Shown in pieces: positions 1 to 8,599 of a stretch of 64,000 bases of DNA. The stretch lies in the NCBI GenBank assembly GCA_016932075.1, contig JAFGDP010000010.1, positions 1 through 64,000 on the forward strand. Direction: 5' to 3'. Position numbers and translations under genes: made by a program. Source of the stretch: Chitinispirillaceae bacterium. GTDB lineage: Bacteria > Fibrobacterota > Chitinivibrionia > Chitinivibrionales > Chitinispirillaceae. Each line of letters starts with the position of its first letter. Within the stretch, counting starts at the first letter, position 1. The notes below the pieces were generated by a model. That model made no database searches. It was not told the DNA's origin and saw nothing but the letters and a program-made list of their open reading frames with translations.

Positions 1-633
1 CTGACAGAGTTTGAACACGACACCGACCCCGGCAAGGTCCTTGTCCGGATAGGAACAGGACGGGATTTTAGGATCGAGCATGGCATATGCCGGCGGCAAC
101 GTGTCCTTGGGCTCGTGATGATCGGTCACGATGCAGTCGATCCCGCTACGGAGAGCGCCGGCGATCTCTCGCACGGCGGTCACGCCGCAGTCGACCGTGA
201 TCATAAGCCGCGCGCCGTTTTCCGCTATCCGCCGCACGCCCGATTCCGATACTCCGTACCCTTCCGTCAACCGGTGCGGAAGATAGTAGTCGCACCTGAC
301 GCCAAGCGCCGTAAGCACCCGCACGAGCAGCGCCGTACCGCTGACGCCGTCCACGTCATAATCACCGAACACCGCGATCCGCTCGTTTTGTGCCACGGCA
401 TCAAGGATACGGACCACGGCCCGGTCCATGTCCGAAAACAGAAAAGGATCGTGAAGGTCGCGCAGGGCAGGCGCAAAGAACTTTGTACACACGTCAGGAT
501 CAATGAGGTTGCGGCAGGCAAGAATGCGCGCGGCAGAGTGCGTAACATTGAGCTGGCTGGCGAGTCGCGACACCATGGTTTCATCGAGTTCGCGGACCGT
601 GATCCGTTCCCGAGCGCACGGAAAACCGCTCAT
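1..633 (-). CDS. recJ: Single-stranded-DNA exonuclease RecJ, N-terminal part (runs off window)
   Basis: The 211 visible codons are the amino-terminal part of RecJ, the 5'-3' single-strand exonuclease of recombination and mismatch repair. They carry the DHH phosphoesterase motifs in order: VFGDYDVDGVSGT (motif I), a VDCGV segment (motif II) and TDHHE (the DHH signature), which bind the catalytic metals. The ATG overlaps the metG stop as ATGA, so translation is probably coupled to metG. The rest of the DHH, DHHA1 and OB domains lie beyond the left edge. The family assignment is secure; completeness of the gene cannot be judged here. Confidence 0.95.
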   Translation of the reverse strand, partial: MSGFPCARERITVRELDETMVSRLASQLNVTHSAARILACRNLIDPDVCTKFFAPALRDLHDPFLFSDMDRAVVRILDAVAQNERIAVFGDYDVDGVSGTALLVRVLTALGVRCDYYLPHRLTEGYGVSESGVRRIAENGARLMITVDCGVTAVREIAGALRSGIDCIVTDHHEPKDTLPPAYAMLDPKIPSCSYPDKDLAGVGVVFKLCQ

Positions 634-2642
634 GAAATTTTCGCTCCCGATGCGACGGCGGCGTCAGGTGAAAGCAGCGACAGGGTGCCGTCCGTGTCCT
701 GAGCGGCCAGGAGCATACCTTCCGAGACCTGGCCCATCAATTTCGCCGGTTTGAGGTTCATGATGACCACGACCTGTTTTCCCGCGATCCGGTCGGGCGT
801 ATACTGTTCCGCGATCCCCGCAATGATCTGCCGCTTTTCTTTGCCGAGTTCGACCTGCAATTTTAGCAGTTTTTTCGACTTTGCCACGTTTGTCGCGGAG
901 AGCACCCTGCCCACGCGCAGGTCCACCTTTTTGAACGTGTCGATGTCGATAATACCGTCATCGGCCTGAGCGGCTCCCGGCCCGGGTTCGGCGCCGAAAA
1001 GCGGAGCGATATCGTCGTGCGTCAGGGGAATGACCAGCTTTTCGGTCACCAGAAGCGATTTGTTCCGCAGGGAAAAGGCATGGTCGTTCCACGACAGTTT
1101 CATGTCCAATTGGCGCTCGAGGCTGCCGCAGAGTTCCGGCATCATTGGCTTGAGAAAAACGCCGATGGCCTTGATGAGATTGACACAGGTCACCATGACC
1201 GACGCCGCGGCGGCAGGATCGCTTTTTACCAGTTCCCAGGGTTTCTTCTCCTGATAGAATTTGTTGCCGGCATTGCCGAGCCCATGGATCCGTTCCACCA
1301 CCGATTTGAATTCCCCTTTTTCATACCAGCATTCTATTTCCTTCGCCGCTTCTATGACGTCGTGTTCCATCCGATCGTCCCACGCCGCGTCCGGAATGGT
1401 CCTCCCAAAATAGCGCTCGCAGAATACGAAGGTCCGGTGGTGCAGATTGCCGATATTGTTGGCCAGCGTGGCGTTGATCTTCGATAAAAACTCGGTCGCC
1501 GACAGGTCGATGTCCGCGGTGCTGGGCGACAGCTTTGAGCCGAAGAAGAACCGCAGGTATTCGGGCGCCTGGGGGTGTTTGATTGTGGCAAGAAAGTCTT
1601 TTGCCAGGATAAACGTGCCCCGGGTTTTGGACATTTTCTCGCCCCCCACGGTCAGAAATCCATGGACGAAGAAGGTGGCAGGCAGGCTGCAATTCGAGTT
1701 TTCGAGCATGACCGGCCAGAACAGCGTGTGAAAGTAGACGATATCCTTGCCAATGACGTGGACGATCTTCGTCCCGCTCCCCTTTGACCAGTACTCCTCG
1801 ACCCTGCGCCCCTGATCCTTGCACCAGCGTGCGGTCGACGACAGATAGCCGATCGGCGCGTCAAGCCACACGTAAAAATACTTGTTCTTCGTTCCCGGGA
1901 TCCTGAACCCAAAGTACGGACCGTCGCGTGACACGCACCATTCGCGCAACCCTTCGTTGATCCAGGTCGTCACGAAGTTGCGCATGTCGTCCTGCAGCAC
2001 GCCGGGACGCGAGAGGTAGTCGCGCAGGAACGGTTCGCACTTGGCAAGCGTCACAAAAAAATGGGTGGATTTTTTCATTGTCGGCGCGGAACCGCAGATA
2101 TAGCAGTGCGGATCGCCCAGCTCGGTCGGTTCATAGGTACTGCCGCACGCTTCGCACACGTCGCCGTACTGTCCGGAAGCCTTGCATTTGGGGCAGGTGC
2201 CCACGATAAAGCGGTCCGGCAGAAACCGCTTGTCGCGATCGCAATAGTACTGGTTGATTTCTCGTTCGACAACCAGGCCGTTTTTTTTAAGGTTTTCGAA
2301 GATCAGTTCCGCATAGAACCGGTTTTCTTCGGAATTGGTTGAGTAATAGATGTCAAATCCTATATTGAACCCGGCGTAATCGCGGACATGGTCGGTCCGT
2401 GCGCGGGCGATGAGCTCTTCGGGTGAAATGCCCTGTTTTAGCGCGGAGAGTTCGATCGGCGTGCCGTGGGTGTCGTCGGCGCACACGAACACGGCATGGT
2501 TGCCCTTAAGCTTCTGGAACCGGACAAAAATGTCGGTCTGGACCGCTTCGAGCAGATGGCCGAGATGGATGTCGCCGTTCGCATACGGGAGCGCCATGGT
2601 GACCAGAAACCGGGGCGTACTGGTGGCGGGATCAGGTGGCAT
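630..2642 (-). CDS. metG: Methionyl-tRNA synthetase
   Basis: A 670-residue cytosolic class I aminoacyl-tRNA synthetase that charges tRNA-Met. Visible are the HIGH motif as HLGH at residues 26-29, the zinc-knuckle cysteine pairs (CPKC, CEAC, CYIC), the KMSKS loop as KMSKT, and a C-terminal EMAP/Trbp111-type tRNA-binding domain beginning near VDLRVGRV. This is the long form with fused dimerisation/tRNA-binding domain. The reading frame stays open further upstream, but the start at MPPDP is preferred because the homologous core begins a few residues later. It overlaps the PSP1 gene by 11 bases and recJ by 4 bases, indicating one operon. Confidence 0.97.
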   Translation of the reverse strand: MPPDPATSTPRFLVTMALPYANGDIHLGHLLEAVQTDIFVRFQKLKGNHAVFVCADDTHGTPIELSALKQGISPEELIARARTDHVRDYAGFNIGFDIYYSTNSEENRFYAELIFENLKKNGLVVEREINQYYCDRDKRFLPDRFIVGTCPKCKASGQYGDVCEACGSTYEPTELGDPHCYICGSAPTMKKSTHFFVTLAKCEPFLRDYLSRPGVLQDDMRNFVTTWINEGLREWCVSRDGPYFGFRIPGTKNKYFYVWLDAPIGYLSSTARWCKDQGRRVEEYWSKGSGTKIVHVIGKDIVYFHTLFWPVMLENSNCSLPATFFVHGFLTVGGEKMSKTRGTFILAKDFLATIKHPQAPEYLRFFFGSKLSPSTADIDLSATEFLSKINATLANNIGNLHHRTFVFCERYFGRTIPDAAWDDRMEHDVIEAAKEIECWYEKGEFKSVVERIHGLGNAGNKFYQEKKPWELVKSDPAAAASVMVTCVNLIKAIGVFLKPMMPELCGSLERQLDMKLSWNDHAFSLRNKSLLVTEKLVIPLTHDDIAPLFGAEPGPGAAQADDGIIDIDTFKKVDLRVGRVLSATNVAKSKKLLKLQVELGKEKRQIIAGIAEQYTPDRIAGKQVVVIMNLKPAKLMGQVSEGMLLAAQDTDGTLSLLSPDAAVASGAKIS

Positions 2643-3456
2643 GAGCGGGTGATCCTTTCTCGATCTCGTCAGGGGACAACCACTCCTGAGTACCGTCCTC
2701 ATACCGTACGAGAGCTTTATCGGTAAAGATATTGATGAAATCAAGGACGCCGTTCCTGCCGTTCACGGTGATCTTGCCGCCGATTTCCGGATACGCCTTG
2801 AACAGCTCCTGGTACAGGTCATCTTCGTACCGGAGGCAGCAGAGCAGCCTGCCGCAGTTACCCGAGATCTTTATGGGATTGAGCGCCAGCTGCTGGTTCT
2901 TGGCCATCTGCGTGGTGATCTGTTCAAACTCGGTCAGAAACGCGCTGCAACACTGCTTGCGGCCGCAGATGCCGTACCCGCTGATTCTTTTGGCCTCATC
3001 GCGAACACCGATCTGCCGCAGCTCGATGCGCGTCCGGTAGACCGACGCAAGGTCCTTGACCAGTTCCCTGAAATCGACCCGCTGCGCAGCGGTGAAGTAA
3101 AAGGTTATCTTGCTGCCGTCAAATTGCATCTCCACATCAACCAGTTTCATGTCAAGCTTATAGGAGAGTATTTTCTCCTTGCAGAGCTTGAATGCGGCCT
3201 TCTCCTTTTCCTGGTTTCTTGAAAGCGTATCAAGGTCTGCGGACACTGCCTTGCGGATCACGCTTTTCGTCTCACCCTTGCCGCGTTTGAGGCGGATGAG
3301 CGATCCGACGCATGACACTTTTCCCATGTCCTGGCCCCGTTCAGCTTCGACAATGACGTATTCGCCCTCTTTAATATCAAGATCGTTGCGGTCGCGGTAG
3401 ATGGCGCGGCGCTCACCCTTGAAAATGGCCTCAACGAGCCTGCTGTTCTTTCCCAT
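2632..3456 (-). CDS. PSP1-domain protein, YaaT/RicT family
   Basis: A 274-residue cytoplasmic protein with the PSP1 fold and its cysteine signature (CGRKQCC, then CGRLLCC). In Bacillus the homologue YaaT (RicT) acts in the Fe-S containing RicAFT complex affecting RNA processing and phosphorelay; whether that holds here is unknown. The start MGKNSRL is chosen because GGAGG lies at ideal spacing just upstream. Its start lies inside the end of holB (26-base overlap) and its end overlaps metG. The holB-yaaT order is also found in Firmicutes, which supports the family call. Confidence 0.9.
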   Translation of the reverse strand: MGKNSRLVEAIFKGERRAIYRDRNDLDIKEGEYVIVEAERGQDMGKVSCVGSLIRLKRGKGETKSVIRKAVSADLDTLSRNQEKEKAAFKLCKEKILSYKLDMKLVDVEMQFDGSKITFYFTAAQRVDFRELVKDLASVYRTRIELRQIGVRDEAKRISGYGICGRKQCCSAFLTEFEQITTQMAKNQQLALNPIKISGNCGRLLCCLRYEDDLYQELFKAYPEIGGKITVNGRNGVLDFINIFTDKALVRYEDGTQEWLSPDEIEKGSPAHAT

Positions 3457-4576
3457 GAAGTTCCTCCGACAAGGCAACCGCAAACTGCGCGAGTACCAAT
3501 GTTACGTTGGCATACGACGTGACGGCGTCGATTGCATTCTGGCAGATTCTGATGATCCGCTCATAGGTCTTTTGCGAGAGCGGCGCTTTCAGGCGCACAC
3601 AGCGGGACTGCCGGCCTAAAAATACGTTTTCTGTGTTTGGCAGTTCACGTAAAAATGCATTCCGGGCCCTCTCCATGACCTCCTTGATCAGCCGTTCGTA
3701 CCAGGTCATACCGTGTCCCTGAGAGAGACGGTCAATACACCGACCGGTTTGCGCCCAGTCTCCCTGCACGCAGAGATCCCATAATTGCATCGCCACCTCA
3801 TTGGTTTCATAAGGCGGATTGTTCCATAGGTCAAGGGATCTGCCGAGCGCGCCGGTATGGACGACCTCTTCAAGACGAGGATCAGCCGGGTCCACGTCCA
3901 GTCTCGCGACCAGCTCATCCCTGATCTCCTGGGGGGAGAGAAACGCAAACCGTACCATCTGGCAGCGGGAGACCACGGTCGGCAGCACCGATGAAACACG
4001 GTCCGTACAGAGCAGCAAGACCGTACCCCTGGGCGGCTCTTCAAGAAGCTTGAGCATGCTGTTTGCTGACTCCCGGTTCATTGCCTCGATCCCGTCAATA
4101 ATGACCACGTTAAAGCCGCCCTCGGTGGGGCCCCTCTTAATTGATTGATTGATCTCGCGTATCCAGTCCACCGGAATGCTCGGGACCTTAGCGTGTCCCG
4201 GTAACAGGTAGGGATCAGCAATCCGCTGTTTCACGCAGGAAGCGACGTAGTCCCATCCTTCGGCCGAGAGCTCTCCTCGGTCATGTTTATGTGCCGCAGC
4301 GAGCTCGAGAGGCATGATGACCCGGAAATCAGGATGCGCATAATGGAGCACTTTGGTACAGGCCGCGCATGCACAACACGGCCGGTCCTGCTTCCCCACG
4401 CACAGCAGAATGAGCGCGATATCGAGCGCAGCGGCGAATGTGCCGGATCCAGCCTGACCAGAAAACAGATACGCATGCCCAAGGGTGTTGCCGGCGATCG
4501 CTCCGGCCATGACCTCTTTGACTCGCCCCTGGCCGGCGCAATGCGGCCACCGGATCGTCCTGTTTGAATCATCCAT
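3431..4576 (-). CDS. holB: DNA polymerase III delta-prime subunit
   Basis: A 381-residue clamp-loader subunit. The AAA+ amino half shows a degenerate Walker A (GQAGSGT, lacking the GKT lysine, as is usual for delta-prime), a zinc module (CCACAAC with an upstream Cys), a Walker B-like VVIIDGIEAMN, the LLEEPP segment and SRC (sensor 1 region) typical of the HolB/DnaX family. It is a non-hydrolysing stator of the clamp loader. It is first in the operon holB-PSP1-metG-recJ. The ATG at 4576 has only a weak ribosome-binding site; an AT-rich tract containing TATATT lies just upstream and could be the promoter. Confidence 0.92.
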   Translation of the reverse strand: MDDSNRTIRWPHCAGQGRVKEVMAGAIAGNTLGHAYLFSGQAGSGTFAAALDIALILLCVGKQDRPCCACAACTKVLHYAHPDFRVIMPLELAAAHKHDRGELSAEGWDYVASCVKQRIADPYLLPGHAKVPSIPVDWIREINQSIKRGPTEGGFNVVIIDGIEAMNRESANSMLKLLEEPPRGTVLLLCTDRVSSVLPTVVSRCQMVRFAFLSPQEIRDELVARLDVDPADPRLEEVVHTGALGRSLDLWNNPPYETNEVAMQLWDLCVQGDWAQTGRCIDRLSQGHGMTWYERLIKEVMERARNAFLRELPNTENVFLGRQSRCVRLKAPLSQKTYERIIRICQNAIDAVTSYANVTLVLAQFAVALSEELHGKEQQAR

Positions 4577-4673
4577 AGACCGAGTTCAAATATACCTTTT
4601 CCCCACGCTCTATTTGAAGGTGCTGCCGCGGACGATCGAAAAGGCGAGGCACACTATTCGGCGGGGACGCTGC

Positions 4674-5252
4674 CTACATTATTCCTTCTTCTTCCCTGAG
4701 CGCCTGCTTAAGAAGGCCGTGTGCAATATATCTGCACGCCTTCAGGTCAACAACCGGGCAGGGTATAGGGACTTTCCCGTTATAGGAGGAAATGATCGCC
4801 ACCACGCTGTCCTCGGGTATCCGGTAATATTGCTGCATGGTGAGAACGATTTTTTTCATATAGGCGGTTTTTTCCATATAGGGAACACTGAGCGGAAACG
4901 TGGTTGCGTTACCGGACACCCTGATCATGATGAGGTTCTGCGAGCTGTCGTGAAGCGGGGAAAACATCGTATTTACCAGTTCCCTGCCCTCCTGGATCAA
5001 ATAGGTTTTTCTGAAGTCAGGACTGAAACCGCTCCTCGCATAATCGTCCTTGACCTTGCAGCACACATAGAATTTGTTGAATTTATCGATCCGATCCCTC
5101 GACGGGGACGGTACCGAAGGCCGCTTTGCAAGCTCTTTACCATTGGAAAGCTGATCTTCTCGTTCATATAAACGGCTCGCGCAACCGGTGCCGAGCGCAA
5201 ACGCAAGCAGCGTAGCCAGAAGAAAGAGGGGGTGTTTCGGGGAGAGTTGCAT
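4674..5252 (-). CDS. Putative lipoprotein, function unknown
   Basis: A 192-residue protein starting MQLSPKHP with a hydrophobic stretch ending in a lipobox-like LGTGC, so probably a lipoprotein. I do not recognise the mature domain. It has a Cys pair (VCCK) and two further cysteines near the C terminus (PCPVVDLKAC). An in-frame upstream ATG at 5315 would add 21 charged residues before the signal sequence, so the inner start is preferred although it has no clear ribosome-binding site. It stands alone between holB and the HDOD gene, on the same strand. Confidence 0.6.
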   Translation of the reverse strand: MQLSPKHPLFLLATLLAFALGTGCASRLYEREDQLSNGKELAKRPSVPSPSRDRIDKFNKFYVCCKVKDDYARSGFSPDFRKTYLIQEGRELVNTMFSPLHDSSQNLIMIRVSGNATTFPLSVPYMEKTAYMKKIVLTMQQYYRIPEDSVVAIISSYNGKVPIPCPVVDLKACRYIAHGLLKQALREEEGIM

Positions 5253-5393
5253 TGCTAATAATTTAAAAAAATACGCGCCACAATGCCTTGTTTTTTTCCT
5301 AAAATCTCTTTTCAATATACGGCAATCCCGCCGAAATAGTAAAAAAACCGGCCCAGCCCTTAAAATGATTGGTGTGAAATTGCGTATTGAGGA

Positions 5394-6269
5394 TCACTGC
5401 TCTGAGAAGAACAGAAAGCTCGAACCGAGTTCGCCGGTAATATCCTGTTGCAGATGCCGGGTGAAATCAGGGGTCAAATCAAACGCCTCAAGGACGGATT
5501 GCTCAGGATTCGGCGCCTCATAAGCAGCATCAATGACCATACCGAACGTATAACAGAGCCAGTCTGCAGCATGACAGATACTTGCGCTGTCAATTGCATT
5601 ATTGGCTGGCCCGGGCTCATGGTGCGAGGAAAGCGCTCTCATGATCGGTGTCGGCAGGCCCCAGTTGGCGGTAAGCCATGTTGCGACCTCGGCATGAGAA
5701 AAACCCATAGTTTCCTTTTCTGCAAGGTACTGAGGCAGCCTCTTTCTTCTGGCGTACTCAAGCGAGGCATGGAACTCTTCGTGAACGTACTGCTCAAGCA
5801 CCACTTTGCCTATATCGTGCAGGAGCCCTGCGCAGAACAGTTCCTCGGGATCGAACAGAAACCGTTTTTTAATGCGTGAGGCAAGGTGCTTCGCGATCAG
5901 TCCGCAGCACAGCGAATGAAGCCAGAATGCCTTCCGGTCAAACAGCTTGCGCGAACGCTTACTTTCAGGAAACATGTCGAACACCGAAACGCTCAGTACG
6001 ATCGTGGTGATGATTTTAAATCCCAGAAGCACCACGGCATGATTGATGGTGTTTATTTTTCCGGGCATTCCGTAAAAAGCGCTGTTCGCAAGCCGGAGCG
6101 CTTTCGATGAAAGCGACGGATCCTGTCCAATGACCGCGGCAACGTCATGTGTTGAGGCCAACGGATCATTGATCATGGCCATGAGCCGTGACGCTATTTC
6201 GGGAAGCGTCGGAAGGTTGGTAAAATGCCTGAATTTTTCCTCAAGCTCCTCCTGCTGCCCAGTCATCAT
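5394..6269 (-). CDS. HDOD-domain signalling protein
   Basis: A 291-residue single-domain HDOD protein, a family related to HD phosphohydrolases and used as signalling or scaffolding modules in chemotaxis, motility and two-component networks. Visible are the N-terminal NLPTLPEIASRLM segment, the SLSSKALRLANSAFYG segment typical of HDOD, and a retained HDIGK with SHHEP later. The start is uncertain: a GTG at 6290 adds seven residues, while the tandem ATGs at 6269 and 6266 have a GGGGG tract only a few bases upstream. No partner domain is attached, and no kinase is adjacent. Confidence 0.88.
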   Translation of the reverse strand: MMTGQQEELEEKFRHFTNLPTLPEIASRLMAMINDPLASTHDVAAVIGQDPSLSSKALRLANSAFYGMPGKINTINHAVVLLGFKIITTIVLSVSVFDMFPESKRSRKLFDRKAFWLHSLCCGLIAKHLASRIKKRFLFDPEELFCAGLLHDIGKVVLEQYVHEEFHASLEYARRKRLPQYLAEKETMGFSHAEVATWLTANWGLPTPIMRALSSHHEPGPANNAIDSASICHAADWLCYTFGMVIDAAYEAPNPEQSVLEAFDLTPDFTRHLQQDITGELGSSFLFFSEQ

Positions 6270-6549
6270 TCCCCCGCGATTGGTGCGCACCGCCGATTGA
6301 TAATTGAGTCATCAAATGATACCATTATAGTATAGATTGATACTAATTATACTGTTCCGCGTTATTCTTTTAAAGCCGGCAGATATCAGGCTCACGGTGC
6401 GCAGGCGACACAGGAATACAAGTTTATGGTTGCACCGGGGAAACAGGGGTAGTATTTTTTCTTTTACCTTATCATTCCACACACTCCTGCGAAACGATGA
6501 TCATGGCGCCGTGTGTAAGGCAACATGGGATGTTTATTGAAGGAGGATC

Positions 6550-6639
6550 ATGGCCGGTTCGCGCGACTCGGGAGCCGACACCCTTTGGATACCCATCATG
6601 TTTTTCGCCAGGAACGAAAGGTGCATACCCAGATCATGA
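6550..6639 (+). CDS. Possible 29-residue leader ORF coupled to the OmpA gene
   Basis: A short ORF starts with ATGGCC three bases after AGGAGG, the best Shine-Dalgarno match in this region, although the spacing is short. It encodes 29 residues with a hydrophobic middle (LWIPIMFFA) and ends in TGA that overlaps the ATG of the downstream OmpA gene as ATGA. The OmpA start itself has only a weak site about 14 bases upstream, so translation of this leader may deliver ribosomes to it. Expression is inference; the ORF is too short to prove by codon use. Confidence 0.4.
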   Translation: MAGSRDSGADTLWIPIMFFARNERCIPRS

Positions 6640-8588
6640 AAAAAGCGCGTGATGGCGTTCGCCAACCGGTCCTCCAGGGAAGGTGGGTATGGGGTATTGC
6701 ACTGCTTGCCGCTTTCCCCCTCCTCGGGAGCGACGAACCATGCTGCGAACGGCCTATTGTCAACCAGTTCGGTCAGCGCGGAATAAAAACGCTCACATCG
6801 GCCCATACCCTCGGCGTCGGGAGGGTTGCTGTCGGTCTGTACGGTGACGGCACGTTTGACCAGTCCTATCTGACGAGAACAGAGACGTTTCAGCTTCTCC
6901 CGGATACGGTATTTGAAATCGATAACCCAAAATCAGCCATTTCCCTCTTCAACCTTCAACCATTTATCGGTGCCGGACTGACCGATTTTTTTGATGTCAG
7001 CCTTACGCTTCCTATCCACTTTGACCTTTTAGGCAAAACCCAGGAGGCCGGATTCGGCGATATGCGGTTTTCCATGAAGGTCAGTGCCCGTTCAGGGATT
7101 ACCGACCGCTTTTTTGATGCGGCATTTCTGTGCGGCCTCATTCTCCCCACCGGCAACAAAGAAAACGGATTTTTTCCACGGCACCTTTACTATTTCAACA
7201 AGGACTCCCTTGCCGCCGATAGTGCCGAGGCAACGACCGGCGCCTTATTCTCCGCCCAAAAGACCGCATTCGAAACGCATATGCTCCTGACGCTTGATCC
7301 AGGAGCGCTCAAACGACCAATACCGCTTGCTCTTCACTTTGGCCTGGGATTCCTGTTCCCGACAAACAAAGGTTCCGACAACGCTCTGCTAGTAAACACG
7401 GGGTTCGAATTCCATCCGGTCAGATCACTTGCCCTGACGACCGAGCTCAGCTCCGAGATGCGGTTCTATAATGTTTCCCACGGATTCAAGATGAATCAGG
7501 ACCAGCTCTACCTAACGCCGTCCCTGGTCGTGACGCCGCCAAACGGCACCATGCTCATGGCCGGGTGTGATTTCAGTCTCGCCGCACCTTCGACTGAATT
7601 TCACTATTTAAAACCAATGGAATTCAATGGCCTGAATGAACTGAAACGCATCACCTCGGGTATCGGGCCGAAGTGGCGTCTCTTTGTGAGGATCGGGTGG
7701 AACGGCATTCTTATCGACCGGGACCGGGACCGGGACGGCATTTACGACCGGCGTGACCAATGCCCAAAAAAATCCGAAGACATCGACGGGCATGAAGACG
7801 ACGACGGCTGTCCTGATCCTGACAACGACCAGGACGGAATCCCTGACAGCCTCGATAAGTGCCCGGACATGGCCGAAGAGAAGGACGGTCATGACGACGG
7901 CGACGGCTGCCCGGACGACGATAATGACAATGACCGCATACCCGACAGCAGCGACCAGTGCGTGACCGCGGCCGAGGATTACGATGGGTTTCAGGACGAC
8001 GACGGCTGCCCGGAATTTGACAATGACGGCGACCAGGTCCCCGACTCGGTCGACAAATGCCTTAACATTCCAGAAGACATCGACGGCTTTGAAGACCAGG
8101 ACGGCTGCCCCGACGTGGACAACGATCAGGACGGGGTTCCGGATTCGCTGGACAAGTGTCCCGACCAGATCGGGACCCTTGAAAACGGCGGATGCGCCGC
8201 CATCGATGCGCCCAAGGAGAAAAAACGTTCGCGGGAGATCAAACGCGGCAGGGTCATTCTGCGCGGCGTCACCTTCGAGCCGAAAACGGCCACCATCGAC
8301 CCGACCTCCTATATCATACTTGACGAACTGGTGTCTTCGCTGGTTGACTGGCCCGATGTCAAGATCAAGATCGTCGGCCATACCGATTCCCAGGGCCCGG
8401 AAAAGAAGAACAAGGAGCTCTCGCAGGCCCGCGCCGATACGGTCCGCAGCTATCTCATCAACCGGGGTATCCCCCCGCACCGGCTTGCCACGGCGGGCAA
8501 GGGCGAGAGCGAGCCCATCGCCGACAACGCTTCGGCGCAGGGCCGGGTAATAAACAACCGAATCGAAATCCGGCGGACCGACCCCTGA
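6636..8588 (+). CDS. OmpA-family outer-membrane protein with TSP3 calcium repeats (first of two)
   Basis: About 650 residues. Order: signal peptide (WVWGIALLAAF), an N-terminal beta-barrel of roughly 330 residues, about five thrombospondin type 3-like aspartate-rich repeats (pattern DxDxDGIxDxxDxCP...DxDGxxDxDGCP, calcium binding and rigid), then an OmpA C-terminal peptidoglycan-binding domain with VGHTDSQG and NNRIEIR. It would anchor the outer membrane to peptidoglycan. The start MKKARDG is chosen for the signal peptide; the frame is open further upstream. The next gene, 11 bases on, is a paralogue. Related architectures occur in Bacteroidota as PorE/PorF-type secretion or gliding components, but that link is not shown here. 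Confidence 0.88.
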   Translation: MKKARDGVRQPVLQGRWVWGIALLAAFPLLGSDEPCCERPIVNQFGQRGIKTLTSAHTLGVGRVAVGLYGDGTFDQSYLTRTETFQLLPDTVFEIDNPKSAISLFNLQPFIGAGLTDFFDVSLTLPIHFDLLGKTQEAGFGDMRFSMKVSARSGITDRFFDAAFLCGLILPTGNKENGFFPRHLYYFNKDSLAADSAEATTGALFSAQKTAFETHMLLTLDPGALKRPIPLALHFGLGFLFPTNKGSDNALLVNTGFEFHPVRSLALTTELSSEMRFYNVSHGFKMNQDQLYLTPSLVVTPPNGTMLMAGCDFSLAAPSTEFHYLKPMEFNGLNELKRITSGIGPKWRLFVRIGWNGILIDRDRDRDGIYDRRDQCPKKSEDIDGHEDDDGCPDPDNDQDGIPDSLDKCPDMAEEKDGHDDGDGCPDDDNDNDRIPDSSDQCVTAAEDYDGFQDDDGCPEFDNDGDQVPDSVDKCLNIPEDIDGFEDQDGCPDVDNDQDGVPDSLDKCPDQIGTLENGGCAAIDAPKEKKRSREIKRGRVILRGVTFEPKTATIDPTSYIILDELVSSLVDWPDVKIKIVGHTDSQGPEKKNKELSQARADTVRSYLINRGIPPHRLATAGKGESEPIADNASAQGRVINNRIEIRRTDP

Positions 8589-8599
8589 GGCGCTTACGG

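Noticed and set aside
115..702. 195-codon plus-strand ORF opposite recJ
   Set aside because: It mirrors the recJ frame, has no family resemblance, and crosses the metG-recJ junction.
7608..8480. 290-codon minus-strand ORF opposite the TSP3 repeats
   Set aside because: The regular aspartate codons of the repeats create a long open antisense frame; composition is repetitive Val/Ala and no signals are present.
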